This document shows positions 28,301 through 37,040 of a stretch of 64,000 bases of DNA, piece by piece. Location: positions 176,748 through 240,747 of the forward strand of contig JACPAN010000008.1 of the NCBI GenBank assembly GCA_016180815.1, read 5' to 3'. The DNA is from Elusimicrobiota bacterium (GTDB lineage: Bacteria; Elusimicrobiota; Elusimicrobia; JACQPE01). Below the pieces are notes generated by a model. That model had not been told where the DNA came from. It saw only the letters and a program-made list of their open reading frames with translations, and ran no database searches. Every line of letters begins with the position of its first letter. Position 1 is the first letter of the stretch. The position numbers and the translations under genes were made by a program.

Positions 28301-31300
28301 CTTCCCAATCGTCGCCTAGCGCCAACGGCCTTCTGGGAAATCAAAACATCAGCACGGCATCCTTATCGGCCTTTTTCGCCGGCTTGACGCCCAATACTAC
28401 CTACTTTTTTGACGCCAGAACTTTGGCCCGCGACGGCGTTTCGCATTCAGCGTTTGTGAATATCGGCTCAACGGCCACGCGCACGGCCTCCCCAGGCTCT
28501 TTTGTGTTCAATCCGTCAACTTCCAGCATGGATGTTTCCTGGACTTTGCCTTCGGGCACGGCCATTGGTTTTCGTTTGGAAGCCTCCTCCACGAATTTTA
28601 CGGATGGGGCGCTTTATTCATCCGCCACGACGAACGGTGCCGCAACCACCCTAAGCGTCAATGGTTTGAACGCGAACACGACTTATTACTTTCAAGTCGC
28701 GGGCATCAATTGGAATAACCTGGATCAATTTTCAGCCGTGGCCGCCACTGCAACGCTGGCGAATCCGCCGGCTGGAGCTGACGCCAGCGGGTGGGGCTCA
28801 ACGTCGATTACCGTTAATTTCAGCACGCCGACCGGAGGCTCAACGGGATTTCTGATTGAGGGCTCTTCCACTAATTTTAGCGGCACCGGAACGATCTTTT
28901 CTTCAACGACAATCAACACGCTGGCGACTTCATTGGCCATTATCAGTCTTGATCCCAACACGACCTATTATCTTAAAGCCGGAAGTTATAACTGGAACCA
29001 AAAAGTGACGACCGTAACCATCGCTCCAAGGTCAACCAATGCCTTGGAACCGCCCAGCCCTCAGGTAACGGCTATTTATGTGTCAAGCGTCTCCGCAGCA
29101 TGGGGGATACCGACGGGAGGATCCACCGGATTTTTGCTCGAGGCTTCATCGACGAATTTTACGGACGGCACGATTGTGTCCTCCGCGACGTCTGATGGCC
29201 TGGCGACGACATTGACCATCACCGCGGGATTAAACCCAAACACCACCTATTACATCAGGCCGAATTCACGCAACTGGGCGGGATTCTATTCTCCCGTAAC
29301 CGTTCCTTTATCGACGATCACTCTTTCCGGACTTCCTTCGTCCTTGGTTTTTGATTTCGTTTCCGAATCTTCGGTTACGTTTTCCTGGAACTTAAATAGC
29401 AATCCGCCGAACACCGAGTTCCGCGCGCGCATTTCAACCGCGGCGGGCGTTGACGGCGCCGGCGATCTTTTCACCGCCTGGACCGTGGGCACATCCAGCG
29501 GCATCACCGGTTTGTCGGCCAATACGACGTATTACCTTGGCCTTCGGTCAAGAAATTTATCGGCGATTCCCATCGAATCCTCTTATGTCACGATTTCTAC
29601 AGTGACGAAAATCAACCCTCCCGCCGCCGCTCAATTCAACGCCGTTGTTGTCAGCTCGATCGGCGTGTCCTGGAATCCCAACGGCAACGGCCCGGACACA
29701 TTTTATGACGCGGATATCTCTTCCTATTCCAGTTTCAGCCCCGCAAAAATCACCAGCACCACGCTCTTGACCTCGGCCACGTTCTTTACCATCACGCCCA
29801 ACACGACCTGGTATTTCCAGGTGCGCTCCAATAATCCAAGTCTCGGGGCCGTGAGCAATTACATTAACCCTTCGGGGTCAACGGTAACTTTGGCGGTTGC
29901 GCCGCTGGCCGCGGCAACGGCCTTTCCCTCCATATCAAGCAGCGCTATTACAGCCGACTGGCTCGCCAGCGGCAATCCTTCGGATACCCGTTACGAGGTC
30001 CAGGCATCTTCCGATGGTTTTGCGACCATCATGACCAGCATGACCACGGTTTTGCCCGCCGCCTTTAGCGCGCTGCAAGCCAACACGACTTACCAGATTC
30101 AAGTCCGGGCCAAAAATCATGCCGATAAAAATACGAGCTTTTTAACGATCGGTTCGACTTCGACGTTGGCGGCCAAACCCATCGTCTCCGCGTTTACGAA
30201 CGTGTTTGCATCGAGCGTTCAGGCCAATTGGCAGAATGCCGGGAATTTTCCCGGAACGATCTATTATGCGGCTATTTCCAGCGGCGCCTTTCCCGGAACA
30301 TCGGGTTGTTCGGGCAACCCCAGCGGCGACAACGGATTTTCAGGCAATTTGGCGACGACCACGATCAATACATTTTTCTTGCCGGTGGGGCTTATTGCGA
30401 ACACAACGTATTTCGGCATGGCCCGGGCCGTTAATCACAACGGTGTGAATTCAATTTTTGAAAACCTTTGCTCGACCGTGACTTTGGCCAATCCACCCGT
30501 TTCCTTAGCCTCGACATTCACTTTTGTCGGCGCCAGCTCGGTCACCGCCCAGTGGGACGCTAATTCCAATCCGGGCGGCACGGAATTTGAGCTGCAGGTT
30601 TCCAATGATCCGGGCTTCGGCGGCTTTTGGGGATTCCAAACCACGGATACATTCCGGACGGTCAACCCCCCTCTCTTCGGCAACACCACTTATTTTTTCC
30701 AAGTCAGGGCCATCAATTATCAAAACGTCGGCTCGACGTTCACGTTCATCGGCTCAACGGTCACGTTGGCTAATCTGCCCAGCGCCACGAATTATTTTTA
30801 TGTTTCAGAGTCGAGTATGACGATTTCTTGGAGTTTAAATAACAACGCAGCTGACACCGAATTCAGTGCCCAGCTATCAACGTCCCCGGCTTTTGATGGG
30901 GCGGGCGACGCCTTTTCTTCCTGGTTTATCGCGACGTCAACGGGGTTTAGAAACTTGCTTGCCAACACCACATACTACGCCAGGGTCAAGGCTAGAAATT
31001 ACGCTGTCACTCCGGTGGAGACGCTTTTCGTCAGCCTCGGCTCAACCGTCACCCGCATCAATCCGCCTGCGACACCCATTTTTAACAGCGTTGTTGTTTC
31101 TTCCATCGGCGTGTCCTGGAATTCCAACGGCAACGGCCCGGATACGCTTTACGACGCCGATATTTCTTCTTATTCGGGCTTTTCTCCGGCCAAAATAACC
31201 AGCACCACGCTATTGACCTCGGCTACGTTCTTCAGCATCACGCCCAATACGACCTGGTACTTCCAGGTGCGCGCGAATAATCCGGGCGTCGGCAATGTCA

Positions 31301-34300
31301 GCAATTACATCAGCCCATCCGGCTCCACGGTGACCTTGGCCGTTGGGCCGGTCGGCGCGGTTTCCACGTTTACCATGGTGGCTGTTTCCTCGATCACGAT
31401 CAATTGGGACGCAGGCGCTAATCCCCCGGGCACGCTGTTTGAGGCTGAGGCTTCATCCGACGGTTTTACAACCAAGATCACGAGCCTAACCGCTGCTGTT
31501 CCGACATTCAACTCTTTGTTGTCCAATACCACCTATCAGCTTCAGGTGCGGGCCGTTAATCATGGCGGCGTTAAAACCGGCTATTTAAGTTTGGGGTCGA
31601 CGTCCACGCTGGCCGGCCTGCCGGCCAATCCCTATCTTTCAGCGCGCGGCACGACGACGCTTGCGCCGGCTTGGGGCGCCAACGGCAATCCGAGTTATAC
31701 GGCTTATGTATTCGAGGTATCAACGGATTCGGGCTTTTCCCCCCTGGCCGCGTCGAGCGTGACGTTGAGCACGTTCGCTTCCATCGTTAGTTTGTCCACC
31801 AACACCCAGTACTTTATGCGCGTCAAAGCCGTCAATTCCAATAATACGGCGACCGCTTTTGCCAATTTGGCGTCAAGTTACACCTATGCCGCGACGCCGG
31901 ATAACTTTGTTTTTTCCAATGTCGTGAGATCGAGTTTTGTCCTCACTTGGCAGGCGGCGGGCAACCCGTCTTACACGCCGTATCGGGTCAGGGTTTCAAC
32001 GGAAATCGGCATGATTCCTTTCGCGGAACCCGTTCCATTTGCTGAAAATTTCGTCACTCTAAGCACGGCGATTACGGCGCTGAGCCAGGGAACGACTTAT
32101 TATGTTTGCGTGCAGGCGAGGAATGTGGATGACCCCGGTACCACGACGGGATGCGCGGTGGTCAGCACCACAACGGCCGTTGACCTGATCGCGCCGGCCG
32201 CCGTCAGCAATTTTTCAGCCTTGACGCCGTCGGCCACGGGCCAGCTTCGATTTGAGTGGAGCGCGCCGGGCGATGACGGCATGAGCGATACGCTGGTCGG
32301 CGGGTATCAAATTCAATATTCCAGTTTTTCGTTTGCCTGGTCGTCGGCTGCCGCCCAGGTCAATATCAGCACCTTCGGCGTGCCGCCCGGATCAGCGGTC
32401 GGTCATGTTGTCAGCGACGCCAACCTTGTGCCGAACACCAGTTATTATACGGCGCTCTGGACCCGTGATTCGCGGCCCAATTTAAGCGCGCTGTCGAACG
32501 TAGCCACAGGAGTCACGTTGGCTGATCCACCGGGCTCTTTGGCCAGCCCGATGACGGCCGTCAATGTTTCTTCCTTGAGCCTTTCATGGTCCGGCAGCAA
32601 CAATCCGGCGAACACCGAATATTTCGTTGAAGCCTCTAGTATTTCCGACTTTAGTTTGATTTTAAGTTCGCAATCGGTGTTCACGGCGTCGGCGGCATTT
32701 ACCGGGCTTAGTCCCAATCATCTGTATTATTTCCAGGCGCGTTCGAGGAATTTAAAAGGCATCACAACCGGCTCGCCGGTGCAGGTCGCTTCCACTTACA
32801 CAGCCGTCGCCCTCCCAGCCGCGCCCTCGGGCCCGGTATTCCTGGGTGTTTTCTCCAGCAGCATCACCGCTCAATGGAGCGCCAACGGCAACGGTCCCGG
32901 GACAACATATCAGGTCACGGCTTCAACATCGACGGATTTTATCGGCCTTGTCCAGAACTCGACCGTTGTTTCAGCCACAACCGCGACCGTGAGCAATTTA
33001 ATCGGAGATTCGGATTATTATTTACGCGTGACCGCGATCAATGGCGCGGGTATCGGCGGCTCCTTATTCTTTAATTTGGGCAGCACCCGAACCTTGGTGG
33101 GAGGGGCCGACTCCATTGCCCCGGTCATCAATGACAATCAAAGCGGCGACAATACCTGGAGAAGCGTCAATAACGGCGTTTATGACATTGATTTCGAGGA
33201 CTACGGCGGTTCAGGGCTTGATAAATTTCAGGTGCGCGCGTCGACCGTGCCGGGAAGCGCCGGGCCGTTTTTGACGAATTGGACCGATGCCGGGGCTTCC
33301 TTGCCCACGCCGTTTACGACCAATTGGAGCCTGCCTAATTCCGTCTGGAACGCTTTGGCCGAAGGAGATACCAATTACATTTCCGTCCAGGCCTTTGACG
33401 TGGCCGGCAACAGCACCACGCTTTACGCGGCGTTCTACGTCCTTAAAGATACCACCGCGCCGGTAATCACGGCGACATTGGCCAACGTGACCGTCGCTCC
33501 AAAGACCTACGGTTATTTCAACAGCGATCCGGGCGCGATTTTTGACGTTGATTTCAACGACTCGCTGTCGCGATTGCATACGCTGCAGTACAGCGTAAGT
33601 TCCACGTCCGGGACAGCGGCAGCCAATGTGTTGACGTGGACGAATATCGCTACGCCGCCGCTAAATGTCCAATTATCCACGAATAATTGGTCGCTGGCTT
33701 TCGCCGGACTTTTGGACGGGCCGACGAATTATGTGTCGGTCCGGGCCTGGGATGTGGCCGGTTCCACGGCCGTGTTGATCGACGCGTTTATTGTTTTGAA
33801 GGACGTCAGCGGGCCGATCGTAGCCGTCACCGTGCCGACCGACACTTATCGCTCGGCGGTGTCCGCGATTTCGGGCACGGCGTTCGATTACTCGGGCATA
33901 TCGAATGTCCAGGTTTCGATTCAAGAATTAGGTTCCAACGGATACTGGACGGGATCGGATTTTATCGGCATCAATTCGTTCTGGCTGAACGCTTCCGGAC
34001 AAAATTCGTGGACGCTCAATACCACGGCGATCCCCTGGGCGGACAATACCAGCTATCGCGTCGTGGCGCGTTCGACCGATACGGTCGGGCTTTTCAGCGT
34101 CAACTATGCCACGGTTACTTTTGGTTTTGATACGACTAAACCCGCCGTTTCAATTTTGGCTCCGGCCAACGGCACCGCCATCTCTTCCATCGCCGTAATT
34201 TCGGGAACGGCCTCCGACTCCGGTTCTGGCGCTTCCGGACCGGTTTTGGTTGATTCGAAATTGCGCCGGCTTGATGACGGGCGATGGTGGGATTTTGCCT

Positions 34301-35769
34301 TGGACCGCTGGGACGTGATCGAATCAACCGCGCGGGCTTCTGGCGCGTCAACGTGGACGTTGACGGCGTCGGCGCTGCTTCAAGCTAATCTTGTTCATGG
34401 CGCCACCTATTACGTGACGGCCGCGGCTCAAGACGCGGCGGTTCCCGCTAATCTTGGGGATTTCTTTGTCGTAGCGTCGACCTTTATTTTTCAGGACACC
34501 ACGCCTCCGGCGGCGGTGAGCGATTTGACGGCTTCAACGCCCACGGATACCCCCGGTGAAGTTCAACTCGCGTGGACGGTTCCCGGCGACGATGGGACTC
34601 AAGGACTTCTTATCAACGGCGCTTTCAAGATTCAGCACTCGACATATACCCAGGGCGTCGTCTGGTCTACACAAACGGCCCAGACGACGCAAGCTTTTAC
34701 CCAGATCACGCCGGGCTCTTCACGAACCATCACCCTCAGCAGCTTGGCGGAAAAAGTGACGCATTATTTCGTGCTGTGGACTATGGATTCCGACGGCAAT
34801 TGGTCCGCTCCTTCGGTTTCCACGCCTTCCATCGTTCCACCCGGCGATCCCACGGCCATTACCGGATGGGTGGCCCAGGCCAATCAACAAGGGTTATCCG
34901 GCATCGTGGTGGAGGCCATCGACAAAGACACGGGCCAAACAATTTTGAAAACCCTCAGCGAAGCCACGGGCACCGGCATTTACAGGCTGGCCGGTTTGGC
35001 GGCCGGCAAAAAATACCGGATCAAGGTGACTTGGACCGCCAATAACATTATCAGCACCGTTTATATGGAGGATGTGCCGGCGGGCAGTTCCAAGATCAAT
35101 TATTATTTGGGGGTTAATTATGGGTTGGGCTCGATTTCCGGGCCGTTGGCGCTGGCGCCTTCCGTAGCTGCGGCGTTGAAGGCGAAAGAATCGGCCCAAG
35201 GCGCGGTCACGCACCTTCAAGCCAGGTACGGCGCTTTGGCCCAGGGGCAGACATCCGGCGAAGAGCCTTATATCGAGCTTAAAGCGGGCGGGCAAGTCGT
35301 GGCTCGCGCGCCGGTTAACAGCAGCTCCGAATACGAGATTAAAAATCTTCTTCCCGGCAATTACACGCTCGTCGGATTCAACGGGCACAGTTTTTCCGAA
35401 CCTACGGAAGTCAGTGTGGCCGAAGGACAGAACGTGAGGGTGAGTCTGGAGTGGGAAGTCATCAAGACGGAAAGTGTTTTTGCTTTCCCTAACCCCGCTA
35501 AAGACGAATCAACCATACGCTTTATCGCCAATATTCCGACCATCGAGGCCAGGATCGCCATTTATGACATTGCCGGGAACCTGGTTCGCGAATTAAGCGG
35601 CGGAGATATTCGTGATTCGGGCACGGGTATTTTTAGGGCGCGCTGGGATACGACCAACCTTTACGGAGACCGGGTGGCTTCCGGCGTTTACGTTTTTGTG
35701 GTCCAGGTGCGCGATACAACGAATAATAAAAACGCTAAAGTCGTCAAGAAACTGGCGATTATCAGATGA
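25372..35769 (+). CDS. Giant secreted FnIII-repeat adhesin with a seven-bladed propeller and FlgD/T9SS-like C-terminus
   Basis: A 3465-residue surface or secreted protein. Start is a GTG at 25372 (in-frame stop 9 bp upstream; GGAG lies rather far, about 18 nt). It has a signal peptide (residues 1-34), FnIII-like domains, then seven repeats of about 48 residues (about 400-735, core SIAIDGxGNxHxxYxD and LKYAxxxG) that should form a seven-bladed propeller. About 25 FnIII-like domains follow with recurring ANTTYYFQVRA and STxTLANPP linkers. Near the end are a carboxypeptidase-regulatory-like domain (about 3160-3245) and a FlgD-Ig/T9SS-type domain (about 3370-3465: FAFPNPAKDESTIRF, IYDIAGNLVREL, ASGVYVFVVQ). 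It overlaps the next gene by 4 bp, so it is the first gene of the surface/motor operon. Confidence 0.93.
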   Translation: MSKRGRNYSLTLIMAAWPLAVGALTLFSSPLYAAGTKSSGATKVIDDTHGLSGSVKAAAGSYSVYGGLGQIGVQQFSGGIFTAESGFFSKLVSSPTGAAYLPLSTESISAQWTHPSPANPGGFVYVFLVSTAADFTGVVFSSFTPDLTASTGTLTPNTTYFAGVLASYLDMDDSPFGALGSTATLANPPTGTIVLGVGNNSAVISWALNNNPSSTRFQIQYSTSNAFTIAVSSQTGWNLHVATGTSVYGLAQETTYYFRVWGRNHSGITTAFDVDVSTLTVDLTPPATINNLSAVQSGTPNKITLRWPAPGDDGGAGALSIGSEYRIQYATDTAFPAVGWSTANAQIVISTSGMTPGATVSETFLLPATSLYYFRIWTKDEANNWSAQSSTAAAFNSLFSFEVADGTSSAVGEWTSMAIDRDNNLHVAYRDVGNTDLLYIKRTGATWGSPVTVDSSADVGESPSIAVDMRANPHISYFNATNSDLKYAKFDGSWSVQTVDSSGLAGHQTSIAIDGMGNPHIAYFDLSNSALKYARWTGVVWSTITVDTWSGGITERPSLALDGAANAHIVYPAGPSTDLKFAKFNGTSWSTSTIDTGGSAFYSPSIAIDGSGNLHVAYTHVISNGYLKYAQYNGAVWSTSTIDADGYVGAYPSIALDGSGNPSVSYYDNSNADLKFASFSGVSWSTGTLDSNNDVGLRSCVAIDSVSAVHISYYSNTVSDLKIAHWTNTGLAVPMGGNSLSKVQAPLELGSATVTSNSINWTWRDNSTNEFGFRLYGSTNPAGSFSLIAGTLTLTASGGSGSMQGPTSVDSGLMANATYFRYIAAVNAGGVVTSSGVTVVTMATEPVAAAFTQVFTSSIQANWSANNNSSGTFYQAILSSEPSPSTNGLSANQSTVTLSASYIFTGLYANATHYVQVKAIGHNGVDSSYVSLGSTQTLAKSPAMASVPFSSPGPFSLNVDFLSAGNAPDSTYNVILSSQSSPSANGLLGNQNISTASLSAFFAGLTPNTTYFFDARTLARDGVSHSAFVNIGSTATRTASPGSFVFNPSTSSMDVSWTLPSGTAIGFRLEASSTNFTDGALYSSATTNGAATTLSVNGLNANTTYYFQVAGINWNNLDQFSAVAATATLANPPAGADASGWGSTSITVNFSTPTGGSTGFLIEGSSTNFSGTGTIFSSTTINTLATSLAIISLDPNTTYYLKAGSYNWNQKVTTVTIAPRSTNALEPPSPQVTAIYVSSVSAAWGIPTGGSTGFLLEASSTNFTDGTIVSSATSDGLATTLTITAGLNPNTTYYIRPNSRNWAGFYSPVTVPLSTITLSGLPSSLVFDFVSESSVTFSWNLNSNPPNTEFRARISTAAGVDGAGDLFTAWTVGTSSGITGLSANTTYYLGLRSRNLSAIPIESSYVTISTVTKINPPAAAQFNAVVVSSIGVSWNPNGNGPDTFYDADISSYSSFSPAKITSTTLLTSATFFTITPNTTWYFQVRSNNPSLGAVSNYINPSGSTVTLAVAPLAAATAFPSISSSAITADWLASGNPSDTRYEVQASSDGFATIMTSMTTVLPAAFSALQANTTYQIQVRAKNHADKNTSFLTIGSTSTLAAKPIVSAFTNVFASSVQANWQNAGNFPGTIYYAAISSGAFPGTSGCSGNPSGDNGFSGNLATTTINTFFLPVGLIANTTYFGMARAVNHNGVNSIFENLCSTVTLANPPVSLASTFTFVGASSVTAQWDANSNPGGTEFELQVSNDPGFGGFWGFQTTDTFRTVNPPLFGNTTYFFQVRAINYQNVGSTFTFIGSTVTLANLPSATNYFYVSESSMTISWSLNNNAADTEFSAQLSTSPAFDGAGDAFSSWFIATSTGFRNLLANTTYYARVKARNYAVTPVETLFVSLGSTVTRINPPATPIFNSVVVSSIGVSWNSNGNGPDTLYDADISSYSGFSPAKITSTTLLTSATFFSITPNTTWYFQVRANNPGVGNVSNYISPSGSTVTLAVGPVGAVSTFTMVAVSSITINWDAGANPPGTLFEAEASSDGFTTKITSLTAAVPTFNSLLSNTTYQLQVRAVNHGGVKTGYLSLGSTSTLAGLPANPYLSARGTTTLAPAWGANGNPSYTAYVFEVSTDSGFSPLAASSVTLSTFASIVSLSTNTQYFMRVKAVNSNNTATAFANLASSYTYAATPDNFVFSNVVRSSFVLTWQAAGNPSYTPYRVRVSTEIGMIPFAEPVPFAENFVTLSTAITALSQGTTYYVCVQARNVDDPGTTTGCAVVSTTTAVDLIAPAAVSNFSALTPSATGQLRFEWSAPGDDGMSDTLVGGYQIQYSSFSFAWSSAAAQVNISTFGVPPGSAVGHVVSDANLVPNTSYYTALWTRDSRPNLSALSNVATGVTLADPPGSLASPMTAVNVSSLSLSWSGSNNPANTEYFVEASSISDFSLILSSQSVFTASAAFTGLSPNHLYYFQARSRNLKGITTGSPVQVASTYTAVALPAAPSGPVFLGVFSSSITAQWSANGNGPGTTYQVTASTSTDFIGLVQNSTVVSATTATVSNLIGDSDYYLRVTAINGAGIGGSLFFNLGSTRTLVGGADSIAPVINDNQSGDNTWRSVNNGVYDIDFEDYGGSGLDKFQVRASTVPGSAGPFLTNWTDAGASLPTPFTTNWSLPNSVWNALAEGDTNYISVQAFDVAGNSTTLYAAFYVLKDTTAPVITATLANVTVAPKTYGYFNSDPGAIFDVDFNDSLSRLHTLQYSVSSTSGTAAANVLTWTNIATPPLNVQLSTNNWSLAFAGLLDGPTNYVSVRAWDVAGSTAVLIDAFIVLKDVSGPIVAVTVPTDTYRSAVSAISGTAFDYSGISNVQVSIQELGSNGYWTGSDFIGINSFWLNASGQNSWTLNTTAIPWADNTSYRVVARSTDTVGLFSVNYATVTFGFDTTKPAVSILAPANGTAISSIAVISGTASDSGSGASGPVLVDSKLRRLDDGRWWDFALDRWDVIESTARASGASTWTLTASALLQANLVHGATYYVTAAAQDAAVPANLGDFFVVASTFIFQDTTPPAAVSDLTASTPTDTPGEVQLAWTVPGDDGTQGLLINGAFKIQHSTYTQGVVWSTQTAQTTQAFTQITPGSSRTITLSSLAEKVTHYFVLWTMDSDGNWSAPSVSTPSIVPPGDPTAITGWVAQANQQGLSGIVVEAIDKDTGQTILKTLSEATGTGIYRLAGLAAGKKYRIKVTWTANNIISTVYMEDVPAGSSKINYYLGVNYGLGSISGPLALAPSVAAALKAKESAQGAVTHLQARYGALAQGQTSGEEPYIELKAGGQVVARAPVNSSSEYEIKNLLPGNYTLVGFNGHSFSEPTEVSVAEGQNVRVSLEWEVIKTESVFAFPNPAKDESTIRFIANIPTIEARIAIYDIAGNLVRELSGGDIRDSGTGIFRARWDTTNLYGDRVASGVYVFVVQVRDTTNNKNAKVVKKLAIIR

Positions 35770-37040
35770 GCAATGGGCGGATCGCTTTCTTAATCGTGTT
35801 GATTGCGGCCTCGCCGCTTTCAGCGGCTATCGAAGGCCGCAGCGCATCGGCCGTGGATATCGCCGGCACGCCCAGAACCAATTTCAATTCAACGGAATCC
35901 ATCGGTTTCCTGCAAAAAGTCAACAACACCGCGGCCAGCACGAATTTGATCGAGTTTTCCTATGCGGTCACTGATCCCAGCGGCAAACAGGTATTCACGC
36001 ATTCCGGCAACGCGGCCCCGGGATCGGTGGTCGGAGAATCAGCCAGTCAAATCGCGGGCATCCCGGTTTCTCAAATCTATACGGTTCCCGGAAACTACAC
36101 GTTGACGGCCACGGCGGTTTTAGACGGACAAACCGTCGTTCAAAAAGCCGTGTTCGCGATTTCCTCACCCATCATCACTCTTCTTTTTCCCCCCAACGGC
36201 GCGCGCGATCTTGTGGCCACGCCCTTATTATTTAGCTGGTCCGGCTCCGGCGCAAGCCGTTACCGTATTCTCGTGGATGATGATCCTTCGTTCTATAACG
36301 TCCTCTTTGAAGGCTTTACGGTCGGGCCGGAAACCACCTTTACTTATCCGGACAATCCGCCGGACCCCAGGCAGCGTCTGGCTTCCGGTCAAAATTATTA
36401 TTGGAAGGTCGAAGGTTTGGACGTGGCCGGAATCAAGGTCGCGGAAGCGGGTTCGCCATTCTCCTTCAGCGTCAAGCAACAGTCGACCCAAAGCCGGGAC
36501 ATTGCGCTGACGTCGTTGGAAATTATCCCGGACGCCCCGGTGGATGCCATCGGCGCCATTCCTTTCCGGGTGACGATCGTTAATCAGGGCGCGCAATCCG
36601 AGGCGAATGTCGCGGTCAGCCTTTACGTCAACGGCGTGGCCACTAATGATTCTCCCAAGAAAATTGTGTCTTTGCCCCCGGGAGATGTTCAGCGCTTAAC
36701 ATTCGTCGGCATGCCTTCCCAGGAAGCGCGTTTGGCGATGATTCAGGCTTACAGCGAATTTTTCGACGACAATATGCAAAATAACCGCGTATCGATGACC
36801 GTCAATCTTGAGGAGCGGCGGCGCAGGGAAGAGAAGAAACGCGCCAAAAACTACGCTTGTTCCCAGGCTTGGGAGCTTGTCCAGAGATTGGCCGGCAATT
36901 CAGGCGAGCTGGTCCGGGCCTTGGACGGTTATCAATGCGCGGGCATGGAGGGCGAGGGCATGAGCGCCGAGGAATTAAACGCTTTGCTCGAGGCGCTTGA
37001 GAATAAAAAAGCGAAAATCACAAGGGCGTGGTTGCAATGA
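35766..37040 (+). CDS. Exported CARDB/Ig-like domain protein
   Basis: A 424-residue protein with a signal peptide (cleavage near PLSAAIEG). Residues about 25-140 and 140-240 look like two Ig-like beta domains (FSYAVTDPSGKQVFTHSG; ITLLFPPNGARDLVATP). Residues about 240-350 form a CARDB-like domain (FRVTIVNQGAQSEANVAVS), a fold often found between surface repeats. The C-terminal 75 residues are charged and helical (EERRRREEKKRAKNYA). It begins in an ATGA overlap with the giant protein and ends in an ATGA overlap with the FecR gene. Probably a periplasmic or surface partner of the giant protein; no enzymatic motif seen. Confidence 0.85.
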   Translation: MSNGRIAFLIVLIAASPLSAAIEGRSASAVDIAGTPRTNFNSTESIGFLQKVNNTAASTNLIEFSYAVTDPSGKQVFTHSGNAAPGSVVGESASQIAGIPVSQIYTVPGNYTLTATAVLDGQTVVQKAVFAISSPIITLLFPPNGARDLVATPLLFSWSGSGASRYRILVDDDPSFYNVLFEGFTVGPETTFTYPDNPPDPRQRLASGQNYYWKVEGLDVAGIKVAEAGSPFSFSVKQQSTQSRDIALTSLEIIPDAPVDAIGAIPFRVTIVNQGAQSEANVAVSLYVNGVATNDSPKKIVSLPPGDVQRLTFVGMPSQEARLAMIQAYSEFFDDNMQNNRVSMTVNLEERRRREEKKRAKNYACSQAWELVQRLAGNSGELVRALDGYQCAGMEGEGMSAEELNALLEALENKKAKITRAWLQ

